From: Lachnospiraceae bacterium
GTDB lineage: Bacteria > Bacillota > Clostridia > Lachnospirales > Lachnospiraceae
Length of the DNA stretch: 46,239 nucleotides
Direction of reading: 5' to 3'
Assembly (NCBI GenBank): GCA_021202335.1
Contig: JAJQDE010000052.1
Coordinates: 1 to 46,239, forward strand
The translations under genes were made by a program, and so were the position numbers. The notes beneath the pieces are model-generated. The model had not been told where the DNA came from, ran no database searches, and saw only the letters and a list, made by a program, of their open reading frames with translations. This document shows positions 1-8,760 of this stretch, one piece after another (within the stretch, counting starts at the first letter, position 1; the number at the start of each line of letters is the position of its first letter).

Positions 1-73
1 GGTAATAAGAATCAAGTTATAAAGGCAAGTGAAGTGTTACTTCACTTGCCTTTATAACTTGATTCTTATTACC
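1..73. repeat. Perfect 35-bp inverted repeat at the window edge
   Basis: Bases 1-35 and 39-73 are exact reverse complements separated by three bases (gtt). Natural terminators are rarely this long and perfect, and the repeat sits exactly at base 1, so a fold-back assembly or amplification artefact at a contig end is the simplest explanation. The coding frame of the neighbouring KAP gene runs through it, so the last residues of that protein as read here are probably not real. Confidence 0.9.
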
Positions 74-1609
74 TGCTTTCAACTTAAGTTTATTAATATA
101 TTCATCATATCTATTTTGTAATGATAGATTACTTTCAAATGAAAAGCTAAACCTTTCTATATCTACAATTTCATCCGTTCTTTCAATATTCTGATTCATA
201 ACATCAATTAAAGCATCCATATCTCCGATATTATAGCCCCAATATTCCAAAACCATCAATTGTCCGATAATTCCTTGATAACTATTAAACGGGTATTTAT
301 CCTGTTCAACTTCTTTTCTAATTTGGATTATCAATCTAGCAACATCATCATCTTCCTTTTCCCACCAATATGCTAACTCTCCATAAGCTTGCGCTAACCC
401 CTCTTTAGATTTCTCTATTCTTCTTTCTTCTTCCTCATACTCTTGACGTAACGCAGATACTACTCTTGCAAATTCTTCTTCTGAAAAACTCAGTGTTGTG
501 CAGAATTTTTCTAAACATTTGAATCCTCGTGTATGGCTAAAAATATCTTGCCCCAACTGAACATACCCTATTTCAGTTGTCAACTTCAAATCACTCACCT
601 TCCCACCATTTTTAAAATATATCGTAAACAGAACAATGTATTTTAAAAACACCTCCATAATTTTATCGAAATATTTTACTGTATCATACTTATTGGAAGT
701 CATCTCATCATAAACCTTCTGTATGCTTCCTAACACACAAATAAGTGTTCTCAAATTACAACATTCTTCTTCAGCAAAATATTTTAATACTTTTTCCTTG
801 TTTTTTTGCAAATACTTTTTAAATTCTCCACCATTACTATAATCTGATATGAGTGAATCATATACAACATCCATTTGCGGTTCATATTTGATTGTCAAAC
901 CAATTACCTTTTCTCGTATTGATTTATATAATATATCTTCGTTGAATAGCATTTTTGTTCTCTTCTGCAAACTTTCAATATCTATTCCTTCGTTTTCTTC
1001 ATTTTTTGTAGAATTATCTCCCTTATTCAATAGCAACTTTCTTCCAGATAATACTACCTGATATTTATTTTCTAATCTCTGATTTAAAGTAACCTTTCCG
1101 ATTTCCTTTTCATTAGCCAGTACAATTACCTTACATCCATTATGTTCAACCAAACGATTCATATATCCCAGTATTTCATTTATGGGTAAGCAACATCTCT
1201 CCAAATCATCAAAGCATATTATCCAATTATTTATATCAATTTTCGCCAAGGTATCTTTTATTTTAGATAGATCTATATTTACTACTCCTAATGAAGCTGT
1301 CAAAATATTGCTTGCCGTTTCCATAACTGTGTCCGCTGTCTCAACTTTTTTCTTATGCTTCTTTCCAAAACATTGAAATACTATTTCTTTTGATACATCG
1401 TCAATAGATTTCGCCCCATATAAGGAAACATACGCATATTTTCTTCTTTTTTCCTTTCCATTATCAATAGTTTCCATTATTTTAATCAAAGAATGTGTAA
1501 GAAAATATGTTTTACCTGAACCCCAATCTCCATCTATCATAACAGCATACTCTGCTTTAGGATTTCTCAAATACTCTGTTATAACGCTTTCAATTTCATT
1601 GCTATACAT
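17..1609 (-). CDS. KAP-family P-loop NTPase, C-terminus probably artefactual
   Basis: The protein (530 residues as read) has a Walker A motif GDWGSGKT at about residues 27-34 and a Walker B-like IICFDDLERC further on, the signature of KAP P-loop NTPases. These are STAND-related ATPases, some of which act in phage exclusion or other defence; the role here is unknown. I chose the ATG at 1609 because a GGAGAGG ribosome-binding site lies just upstream, rather than the longer frame from 1651. No obvious transmembrane segments were seen. Base composition is clearly more AT-rich than the neighbouring pilin gene, which suggests separate acquisition as cargo. After KASE the frame enters the fold-back palindrome, so the true C-terminus is probably missing. 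Confidence 0.75.
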   Translation of the reverse strand: MYSNEIESVITEYLRNPKAEYAVMIDGDWGSGKTYFLTHSLIKIMETIDNGKEKRRKYAYVSLYGAKSIDDVSKEIVFQCFGKKHKKKVETADTVMETASNILTASLGVVNIDLSKIKDTLAKIDINNWIICFDDLERCCLPINEILGYMNRLVEHNGCKVIVLANEKEIGKVTLNQRLENKYQVVLSGRKLLLNKGDNSTKNEENEGIDIESLQKRTKMLFNEDILYKSIREKVIGLTIKYEPQMDVVYDSLISDYSNGGEFKKYLQKNKEKVLKYFAEEECCNLRTLICVLGSIQKVYDEMTSNKYDTVKYFDKIMEVFLKYIVLFTIYFKNGGKVSDLKLTTEIGYVQLGQDIFSHTRGFKCLEKFCTTLSFSEEEFARVVSALRQEYEEEERRIEKSKEGLAQAYGELAYWWEKEDDDVARLIIQIRKEVEQDKYPFNSYQGIIGQLMVLEYWGYNIGDMDALIDVMNQNIERTDEIVDIERFSFSFESNLSLQNRYDEYINKLKLKAGNKNQVIKASEVTLHLPL

Positions 1610-1690
1610 ACAATAACCTCTCCTTTCCGAATAGCAGTAAGTATAATACATCCTACTGCTATTCTATCATTTTACAAAGTATTATTCTAT

Positions 1691-4600
1691 CTATTTCTTT
1701 TTACGCTTAAAAACAAATACCCCTGTCACAACAGCAGCCAGTCCAACTCCTGCAAACAGCCACAGGTTCATGTTATCCCCTGTCTGTGGCAGCTTCGGCT
1801 CTGTCGGCTTGTTGGTTAATTCCAGTGTGTATACCACAATCTCCGGAGCTTCGTCATCATACTGCAATACTACCTCATGCGGTGTGCTGTCAAGGATATA
1901 ACCCTCTGCTGCTTTGGTTTCCACAACATAGTATTTTATATCCTCCACAAAATTGCCATCCTTAAACACTGCAATATCCAGTTCCTTCGACTCTGCATAA
2001 CCGTTCTTGTCTGTTACAAGGGTTTCAATCACTTTACCGTCCTTGTCCCTGATTTCAAACTCTACACCTGCAATGCCTTTTCCTGTATCTTCATCGGTTT
2101 TCTGGATAACGATTTTACCCTTTACCAGCTCGTCTTTCATGGCAACCTTCTGAAGCTCTTTCGTGTCCTCCACTGTAAACTTCACTTCGTTTGCAATCTT
2201 ATAGCCATAAGGCGCTGTTTCTTCACGAAGGATATCTTCTCCTGAGGGAATACGCTCAATATAATGAGGCTTTCCGTCAGATACCCATGTTTCCACCACG
2301 TTTCCGTCTTTGTCGATAATGGAAAGTTCGGCACCCTTTAATTCCTGCTCTCCGGTAATGTCTGTTTTGGAAATTTCCAGTCTGGTCGGGTAATTCTCAA
2401 ACTCTGCACTCAGTTCGATGACTTTCACATCTTCTCTCTGATAGGAAGCATCCAGCCTGAAGATTTCCTCATTCAGCACATATCCCTTTGGTGCCTCGAT
2501 TTCCTTCACATAATACTGTCCGAGAGGAAGATTGCCTGTAAATACACACTGACCGTCTTTTCCGGTAACAGCCTTTTCCACAAGGGTATCTTTTGCCACT
2601 ACCACCTTACCGTCTGCATTTACGATGTCCTCTGCCGCATAAAGACCGAACAATGCTCCCTCCAGTCCTTCCTTTGTATCGGCATCTGTCTTGATTACAG
2701 TGACCTGTACCCTCTGTCTTTCGTTGGTAACTGCCATGCCCGCATAGACAACCTTTGTGTACTGATCCACATAGGATAAATCTGCCTCAATCGGCTCCTG
2801 ATCCAGTACAAATCCCTCTAAGGTCTTTGTTTCCGCAAGATAGTATCTGCCTAATGGAAGATTCTCAATGCTTGCAATTCCCTTGTCATTCGTTACAATT
2901 TCCGCAACAAGGGTATCCTTCTCATAGTAAACGGTATCCAGTCCGTCCGGGCTTACAATGTCCTCTGCTGCGTAAACCTCAAAGGTAACGCCTGCAAGGG
3001 ACTTTTTGAAATAATCGAACACAAAATCATACCAGTGTCCTTTTACCAGCGTAATGTCGGATAAAAATTCACCGTCCTTGTTGATCATAATTGTTCCCGT
3101 CGGTACTTCGTCCTTCATCACAACGCTCTGGGATTCTTCCGTATCTGCAACGGTAAACTGGATTTCCTCTGCCTGCAAATATCCGTATGGTGCAAATTCT
3201 TCACGAAGGGTATAAACCTCTCCCACATGGAGTCTTTTAATGATGTGTGCCTTACCTGCAACGGAGGTCCATGTCTCAACCACATTTCCTTCTGCATCAA
3301 TCACAGAAAGGGTTGCCCCGGACAGCTCTGCCCCGCTTGTGATGTCTGTCTTTGTGATTTCCACCGTAGTCGGCGTATTGACAAATTCAGACTCCAGCTT
3401 GATGGTCTCAGCCTCCTGTCCCTGATAGCCTGCAACAAATTCCACGATTTCCTCCGATGACACATAACCAGCCGGAGCCTTTAATTCCTGTGCATAGTAA
3501 GTTCCAAGCGGATAATCCTTTCCAAACTTGACAGCTCCGTACTCATCGGAAACCGCTGTTTCAAGCAGGGTATCTTTTTCCACGATTACCTTGCCATCTG
3601 CGTTTTCAATGTCGCTGGCTGCATACAACCCAAACTCTGCCCCGGCAATGGCTTTTCCTGTCTCCTTATCGCTCTTTACAATGGATAAGTCAGCTTTTTG
3701 TCTGTCATTTTCAAAGGTTATGCTTTCATAAATTACAGGCGTCTTGTCATCCACATAGGCAAAGGTTACGGTCTGCTCCTTGCTGTTTAAGACAAATCCG
3801 TAAGGTGCTTTTGTTTCCACTACCTGATAGGTTCCAAGAGGAAGGTCTGTAAGGACTGCTTTTCCATCTTCCCCTGTCACAAGGGTTGCCACCAGCTCTC
3901 CGCTGCTGTAATACTTTGTACGCTCTCCATTCTCGTTTTTCTGGTAATCGTTGGTATAAATATCCTCGGCTGCGTAAACTGCAAACTCTGCCCCGGCAAG
4001 GCTGCCTTCCTTGTAGACAAATTCCTTTTCCTCACTGTCCGCAAACAGACCGCCCTTATAGGCATCCAGGACTTCCCCTTTCTTCTCCACTGTCAGCTCT
4101 CCCACCGCAGGCTCATCCACATAGTCTGCGGTAATGATTGCCTCATAGGTGTCGGGATCGGTCTGATAAGGAGTATCTGTATCCACTGCAAAGGTAACAT
4201 GGTTTTCATTTACCACATAGCCTTCTGGCGCTGCCACTTCCTCAATGCGGTAATTGCCCAGCTTTAAGGTTTCCGGCAGAATCAGGTCGCCATCCTCATC
4301 GGTAAAGAAAGAGGTATGCTTTACTTTGGTCGGATAGGTGGTATACTGGATTACATATTCTTTTGTATCCATGTTGAAAATCTTAAACTCTGCATTTGGC
4401 ACAAGTACGGTCTGCCCGGTTTTGCTGTCTTTCTTCACAATGCGGAGCTTTGCGGTAAACTCCCTGTCTATGAATACTCTCCATACCTGCGGCTCTGCCG
4501 GGTGGTTCTCTGTTATGGATACCTCAAAAGGCTTCACCGCCTTCATATTGTGCGGCACCACTGTTTCAATTACCACATAGGTTCCGTAAGGTATGGGCTG

Positions 4601-7048
4601 TGTGACCAGATGCCCCTTGCTGTCCGTAAGGAGTGTTGTCTCTCCATTGCTGCCGATGACAACCGCCTGTGCGTTATCAAAATCATAGCTTCCATCTTCC
4701 TTTACGGTCAGTGAGGATTTCAGATAGGCAGTAAAGCCTGCCCCGGCAAGTGTCGGTGCTTCCGTATCGTCTCCGTTGTCTGATACCTTGATAAGCTGGA
4801 ATGGCTGTTTGTATACCTGCTCCTCTGACTTTGTGCTTCTTGCCACTTCCGGCACCAGATCGCCCTCATAATCGCAGTTCACATCATGTTCTTCCTCATC
4901 TAAGAGATACCCCTCCGGTGCCTGAATCTCCTTCAGGTAATACCTTCCAAGATAGAGATTGTTTATTTCTGCTTCTGCGTTTTCATCGGTTGTAATGGTG
5001 GCAACAAGGTCGCCTGCATGAAAGAGTACGCCGGTTGCCCCGTCCGGGTGTACAATGTCCTCTCTTGCATATACACCGTATACTGCCCCTGTCAGGCTTG
5101 CATCCCCCTGTGGAACAGCTTTTCCGGTTTCTTTATCGACCTTGTAAAGATGAATCTTTGCTGTGGTATGGTCGTTTACAAAGGTATGGGTAAAAGAGGT
5201 GCTTTCCATTGTTTCTGCAAGGTAATTGAAATGGAAGGTATAAACATCCTCTGCATTTCTGATATAACCATACGGAGCCTGTGTCTCGGAAACATAATAA
5301 CTGTTGGCAACAGGCAAATCTACCGTAAAGGCTGCATTTCCGTCCTCTCCTGTGGTAACGGTCTGCAAGGCTGTACCCTTTGTCACAATAATGCTTCCGT
5401 CGTAATTTCTGATGTCATTTCCGGCATACAGGGTGTACCTGCCGCCATCCAGCGGGTTCTCCGTATCTGCATCCTTCTTTGTCACGCTGACAGACGCCTT
5501 TTGTCTGTTGTTGTAAATGCTGGTCGCTTCATACTGCACTTCCACATTCTGATCCTTATACTCGATATTTACCGTCTGCGGTGTGGTATTGATGGTATAT
5601 CCGTCAATACTTGCTGTCTCTGTAACCAGATAAGTGCCTAAATGCAGATTAGACAGTAAAACCTTACCGTCACTTCCTGTCACAAGGTTTTCCGCAACTA
5701 AATCGCCTTTGTGGTAAACCAGCGTACCGTCAGCCTTGTAAATATCTGCCCCGGCTGTTACTTTAAAGGTTGCTCCCGGCAGCTTTCTTTTTTCGTAAGT
5801 GAAGCTGCTTCCATTCCATCCGGTCAGCACTTCTCCCTCTTTATAAATGGTGATGGCTCCAAGCTGCTCCTTGTCGGTGGCTGTTACTGTCGTGGTTCTT
5901 CCTGCCTGTACCAGAAGCGTATGGACCTTATTGCTGATGACATACTTATTTGGTGCCTTGATTTCCTTCATGTAGTAGGTTCCGGCAACCAAAGCCCCGG
6001 ACTTTGCATATCCGTTGCTGTCTGTGGTAATCTTCTGGACAAGGTTTGTGCAGGAGCTGTCGGAATAGATACCGTAAACTGCACCGGACAGTTTTACCCC
6101 GCTTTCTTCATCTTTTTTATAAAGCTCTCCGTAACCGATGTTTTCCGTCTTTACCTTAATATAGGCAGTAAGCGGATCGCCATGCGGCACTTCGGAAACA
6201 AATTCCTGATCCCCGGCATCTCCTGTCAGCCAGAACACACAGCTTCCGGTCACTTCCACCTTACCGCTGTTGGAAGTAAACGTGCCTGTTGTGGCATTGG
6301 TATTGACCTCTGAGGAATAAATGGTAAGCTTGTTTCCGTTTCTGTTTGTTTTATAACCGCTTAAAGACAGGTCAAATTGTGATAACACCCCGTTGCTGTC
6401 TGTCAGCGTTGTCTCAAATCTCTGGTTTTCCTCATTCCATTTCAGCTCATAGGTGGATGCCTTGCTTATTCTGGAAGCGGCAAAGCTGGGAATTACAGCG
6501 CTGATTCCTGCATCCATGTTACTTTTTAAGGTTGTGTAATACTGATAAGCGGAAGCTGGGTTCGGTGCTGTATCACACAGCTTTTTCGCTGCCGAATCCG
6601 CACCGGATGTCCCATAAATTCCCTTCTCAATAATCCATACCATTGCCTGTGTTGCAATGTACTGGTCGCACTGGTCGTTGGACGGTGCGGATGTGCTTGT
6701 GGAAGAAAATCCATAATACAGGCAGTACCTTAGATATAAAGCCTGCGTGTCGCTCAGACTTGTACTCGGATTTTCATAACTGTTCATAAGCTGTCCGCCT
6801 TTGGCAGCCAGACCAAAATTCATACAATAGGCAGAATGCCCGTCAATCATGGCATACAGTACCTTTCCATGCTGATAGCCTGCCTTTAACTCGCTGACCT
6901 CCCCGGAATCCTTTGGGGAAGCATACCAGAAAGAAATGTTTGCGCTGGAGCTTGCCGCAAATGCGGTTGTTCCGTTGGTAAACAGGGAAGTAAAAACGTT
7001 TAAGACAGCAAGCAAGCCTGCCATCCATCTTTTCAACTTCTGTTTCAT
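1691..7048 (-). CDS. Giant thioester-domain SpaA-type surface protein, LPXTG-anchored
   Basis: A cell-wall adhesin or pilin of about 1,785 residues. A signal peptide ends near TTAFAA (about residue 32). It is followed by a thioester domain: Cys75 in YCMNFG and Gln134 in ATQAMVW are the expected Cys-Gln cross-link pair. The rest is a string of SpaA/Cna-B-like domains; I count 13 copies of the closing motif of the form YxxxExxAPxGY, with upstream Lys and internal Glu that could form isopeptide bonds. The C-terminus is LPQTG, a hydrophobic helix and KRKKK, the sortase sorting signal. Start: ATG at 7048 with an AGGAGG site. No sortase gene is in the window. Context suggests a role in attachment, for example mating-pair contact by the element (inference). 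Confidence 0.9.
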   Translation of the reverse strand: MKQKLKRWMAGLLAVLNVFTSLFTNGTTAFAASSSANISFWYASPKDSGEVSELKAGYQHGKVLYAMIDGHSAYCMNFGLAAKGGQLMNSYENPSTSLSDTQALYLRYCLYYGFSSTSTSAPSNDQCDQYIATQAMVWIIEKGIYGTSGADSAAKKLCDTAPNPASAYQYYTTLKSNMDAGISAVIPSFAASRISKASTYELKWNEENQRFETTLTDSNGVLSQFDLSLSGYKTNRNGNKLTIYSSEVNTNATTGTFTSNSGKVEVTGSCVFWLTGDAGDQEFVSEVPHGDPLTAYIKVKTENIGYGELYKKDEESGVKLSGAVYGIYSDSSCTNLVQKITTDSNGYAKSGALVAGTYYMKEIKAPNKYVISNKVHTLLVQAGRTTTVTATDKEQLGAITIYKEGEVLTGWNGSSFTYEKRKLPGATFKVTAGADIYKADGTLVYHKGDLVAENLVTGSDGKVLLSNLHLGTYLVTETASIDGYTINTTPQTVNIEYKDQNVEVQYEATSIYNNRQKASVSVTKKDADTENPLDGGRYTLYAGNDIRNYDGSIIVTKGTALQTVTTGEDGNAAFTVDLPVANSYYVSETQAPYGYIRNAEDVYTFHFNYLAETMESTSFTHTFVNDHTTAKIHLYKVDKETGKAVPQGDASLTGAVYGVYAREDIVHPDGATGVLFHAGDLVATITTDENAEAEINNLYLGRYYLKEIQAPEGYLLDEEEHDVNCDYEGDLVPEVARSTKSEEQVYKQPFQLIKVSDNGDDTEAPTLAGAGFTAYLKSSLTVKEDGSYDFDNAQAVVIGSNGETTLLTDSKGHLVTQPIPYGTYVVIETVVPHNMKAVKPFEVSITENHPAEPQVWRVFIDREFTAKLRIVKKDSKTGQTVLVPNAEFKIFNMDTKEYVIQYTTYPTKVKHTSFFTDEDGDLILPETLKLGNYRIEEVAAPEGYVVNENHVTFAVDTDTPYQTDPDTYEAIITADYVDEPAVGELTVEKKGEVLDAYKGGLFADSEEKEFVYKEGSLAGAEFAVYAAEDIYTNDYQKNENGERTKYYSSGELVATLVTGEDGKAVLTDLPLGTYQVVETKAPYGFVLNSKEQTVTFAYVDDKTPVIYESITFENDRQKADLSIVKSDKETGKAIAGAEFGLYAASDIENADGKVIVEKDTLLETAVSDEYGAVKFGKDYPLGTYYAQELKAPAGYVSSEEIVEFVAGYQGQEAETIKLESEFVNTPTTVEITKTDITSGAELSGATLSVIDAEGNVVETWTSVAGKAHIIKRLHVGEVYTLREEFAPYGYLQAEEIQFTVADTEESQSVVMKDEVPTGTIMINKDGEFLSDITLVKGHWYDFVFDYFKKSLAGVTFEVYAAEDIVSPDGLDTVYYEKDTLVAEIVTNDKGIASIENLPLGRYYLAETKTLEGFVLDQEPIEADLSYVDQYTKVVYAGMAVTNERQRVQVTVIKTDADTKEGLEGALFGLYAAEDIVNADGKVVVAKDTLVEKAVTGKDGQCVFTGNLPLGQYYVKEIEAPKGYVLNEEIFRLDASYQREDVKVIELSAEFENYPTRLEISKTDITGEQELKGAELSIIDKDGNVVETWVSDGKPHYIERIPSGEDILREETAPYGYKIANEVKFTVEDTKELQKVAMKDELVKGKIVIQKTDEDTGKGIAGVEFEIRDKDGKVIETLVTDKNGYAESKELDIAVFKDGNFVEDIKYYVVETKAAEGYILDSTPHEVVLQYDDEAPEIVVYTLELTNKPTEPKLPQTGDNMNLWLFAGVGLAAVVTGVFVFKRKKK

Positions 7049-7071
7049 AATGTCCTCCTGACTATTTTTTT

Positions 7072-7113
7072 GCAAGAAAAAAGCAGGCTGCAATCAGCCT
7101 GCCTTTTTCTTGC
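7072..7113 (-). terminator. Rho-independent terminator, likely bidirectional
   Basis: Bases 7072-7090 and 7095-7113 form a 19-bp stem with one non-Watson-Crick position and a four-base loop. The outer stem is A-rich on one side and T-rich on the other, so it gives a U tract in both directions. It lies between the lipoprotein stop and the surface-protein start and would limit read-through into the giant gene. Confidence 0.8.
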
Positions 7114-7125
7114 TTCTGTTTCCTT

Positions 7126-7869
7126 TTATGCCCGGTAACAGTAGAATACATAACACTCTTTATCGCCATACATCACTGTTCCATGATATTCGATATAAAA
7201 ATACTGCTGTGAAAGGGCTTTGTACATTCCTGCAATGTTTTCCGCAATGTCCTCCTCGCTGTTAAATTTGACTGTGCCGCTGACATCCCTTGCCTCGTTT
7301 AAGTCCGTTACCACATAGAACTCCAGATAACCCGCCCCGTCTGTGGGATAACACGCATTGTATTCCTCCTGTGTCAGTGTCCCTTCTGCAAGCATCTGGT
7401 TCAGGTCATCCGGAATGTATATCTTTCCGTATGCCCTGGTCTTTTCCGTTGCAAGCTGCACCACCCTCTCCGGACTGTATGATACCGGCTCTGCCTGTGC
7501 CGGCTGCTCCGGTTCCGGTGTCTGCGGCTGCGGAGTCTGTGGCTGTGGGGTTTCCGTCTGCTTTTCACTCTCCTGCGGCGTTTCCTGTCCGGCTTTGGAT
7601 TCTGTGACCGTTTTCTCTCCGGAACCGCTTTCCTCCGGCTTGCTGTCCTCTGCCCCGGCGCTTTCCTTCGGTTCTTCCGTTTGCTCCGGCTTCTCTGTCA
7701 CAGCTTCCTCCGCTTCGCTCTTTGCGGAATTGCCCTCATTATCGGTTACTGATTCCTGCGTTTCCGTCTCCACACTCTGCTCCTCTGTTACCTGTGCTTC
7801 TTTCTTTCCGCATCCTGCCCCAAGCAGGATGATTACGGATAAAAGGAAAACTATTTTTATTTTCTCCAT
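7126..7869 (-). CDS. Element-encoded lipoprotein with wall-spanning linker
   Basis: A 247-residue lipoprotein: the N-terminus MEKIKIVFLLSVIILLGAGC is a lipoprotein signal peptide with lipobox LGAGC. About 110 residues rich in Glu, Ser, Thr, Pro and Gln follow, including a repeated PQTP motif, which would span the cell wall. A conserved-looking C-terminal domain of about 110 residues begins near YSPERVVQLATEKT. I do not recognise the C-terminal family. The ATG at 7869 is chosen for its AGGTGG site and because the lipoprotein signal starts there; the frame is open upstream to a GTG at 7998, which would place the signal peptide internally. It sits directly before the giant surface protein, which suggests both act at the cell surface. 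Confidence 0.75.
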   Translation of the reverse strand: MEKIKIVFLLSVIILLGAGCGKKEAQVTEEQSVETETQESVTDNEGNSAKSEAEEAVTEKPEQTEEPKESAGAEDSKPEESGSGEKTVTESKAGQETPQESEKQTETPQPQTPQPQTPEPEQPAQAEPVSYSPERVVQLATEKTRAYGKIYIPDDLNQMLAEGTLTQEEYNACYPTDGAGYLEFYVVTDLNEARDVSGTVKFNSEEDIAENIAGMYKALSQQYFYIEYHGTVMYGDKECYVFYCYRA

Positions 7870-8038
7870 ATGCCCACCTGTCCTCTCTCCCATAAGGACA
7901 GGCTTCTGTTCCATAAACTGCCTACCCTTATGGGTACTGTATTTATCTGTGTGACAGTTTACGGAACGGTTCTTTGATCCTGTGATTTTTCTTATCACGC
8001 ATCAGGACTGTCCCGTATTCTGTTCATGCAATCCTCCT

Positions 8039-8128
8039 CTATTTTAGCATTAATCGGTAGTAATACGCCATTATTCTTCTTGCCCTGGCATCATGCCTGT
8101 AACTCTGTAAAAAACGGTATCTCCACAT
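8039..8128 (-). CDS. Small basic 29-residue ORF
   Basis: An ATG at 8128 is preceded at 8 bases by GGAGG and opens a frame of 29 residues rich in Arg and Tyr, starting MWRYRFLQSY and ending with TAG. It starts 12 bases after the stop of the 59-residue hydrophobic gene. A further ten-codon frame (7995-8027) with its own GAGGAGG follows and overlaps a possible GTG start at 7998. These may be real micropeptides or translational couplers of the element operon; only spacing and ribosome-binding sites support them. Confidence 0.35.
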   Translation of the reverse strand: MWRYRFLQSYRHDARARRIMAYYYRLMLK

Positions 8129-8140
8129 ACTCTTAACCTC

Positions 8141-8320
8141 CTAATCCCCTGCTGATACCCCGATGAAAGACAATACCAGCCTTGCCGCAAGGGCGAACAG
8201 CAGCAGGAACAATTTCAGTCCTGTGCATAACAGCTTCAGTATCATGAGTACTGCATGGAGCAGACCTTTCAGTATGGCAAGTAACACCATACCTGTTTTT
8301 CTTAAAACCATTCCTGCCAT
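8141..8320 (-). CDS. Small hydrophobic membrane protein (59 residues)
   Basis: A 59-residue protein starting MAGMVLRKTG with a strong AAAGGAGG site. Nearly the whole sequence from residue 10 to 55 is hydrophobic (LLAILKGLL, LMILKLL, LKLFLLLFALAARLVLSF), so one or two membrane helices are likely. It follows the parR-like gene by about 20 bases, as in an operon. The longer frame at 8133-8348 overlaps it out of register and lacks a comparable ribosome-binding site. Function unknown; small hydrophobic proteins of this kind are common in conjugation operons. Confidence 0.65.
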   Translation of the reverse strand: MAGMVLRKTGMVLLAILKGLLHAVLMILKLLCTGLKLFLLLFALAARLVLSFIGVSAGD

Positions 8321-8338
8321 ATCTTTTCCTCCTTTCTG

Positions 8339-8755
8339 CTAACCCCATGACGAGGCAAGCCCCAGTGTTGTTTCGTCGGCATCGGTATCTTCCTCTGTCC
8401 CTCTTTGTTTCCTGTGTTCTGCCCTGACTTCCTGCACCGTTACTCCCTTGTTTCCCGTAAGTGCAGAACCTAATAGGACAATCATTTCCTTTTGCAGTTC
8501 ATCTTTCATTTCCCTGCGTAACTGCTCCATATCTTCCTTTGTGATGTAGGGGCATTCGCCTGACTGTTGTCCTTTGTTTGTCAGCTCGCTGCCCGCAAGT
8601 CTGCTGATATAGCTGTCTGCCGCATCAATCAGGAACTGGTTGACAGATTTATGGACATCCGTATTTAAGTCCGACAGAACTAAATGTACCCTTCTGTGCT
8701 GCTCGTTGTCAAGGTTCATCCTTAAATTGTGATACACAATGTTCCCTTTGCCCAT
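8339..8755 (-). CDS. ParR-like partition adaptor (StbB type)
   Basis: A 138-residue protein directly downstream of the ParM-like gene (5-base gap). The N-terminal half (RMNLDNEQHRRVHLVLSDLN followed by VNQFLIDAADSYISRL) looks like a ribbon-helix-helix DNA-binding fold. The C-terminal half is charged and coiled-coil-like (MEQLRREMKDELQKEM), as expected for the part that contacts ParM filaments. In type II partition systems ParR binds a centromere and links it to the actin-like filament. Assignment rests mainly on position and architecture. The start at 8755 has a GAGGT site. Confidence 0.6.
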   Translation of the reverse strand: MGKGNIVYHNLRMNLDNEQHRRVHLVLSDLNTDVHKSVNQFLIDAADSYISRLAGSELTNKGQQSGECPYITKEDMEQLRREMKDELQKEMIVLLGSALTGNKGVTVQEVRAEHRKQRGTEEDTDADETTLGLASSWG

Positions 8756-8760
8756 TTACC

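Noticed and set aside
5018-6313. Long plus-strand open frames (207 and 200 codons) inside the surface-protein gene
   Set aside because: They are antisense to a clear 1,785-residue protein with repeated domains; long shadow frames are expected opposite such repeats.
8133-8348. 71-residue open frame on the minus strand
   Set aside because: It overlaps, out of register, the 59-residue hydrophobic gene at 8141-8320, which has the strong AAAGGAGG site and a protein-like composition.
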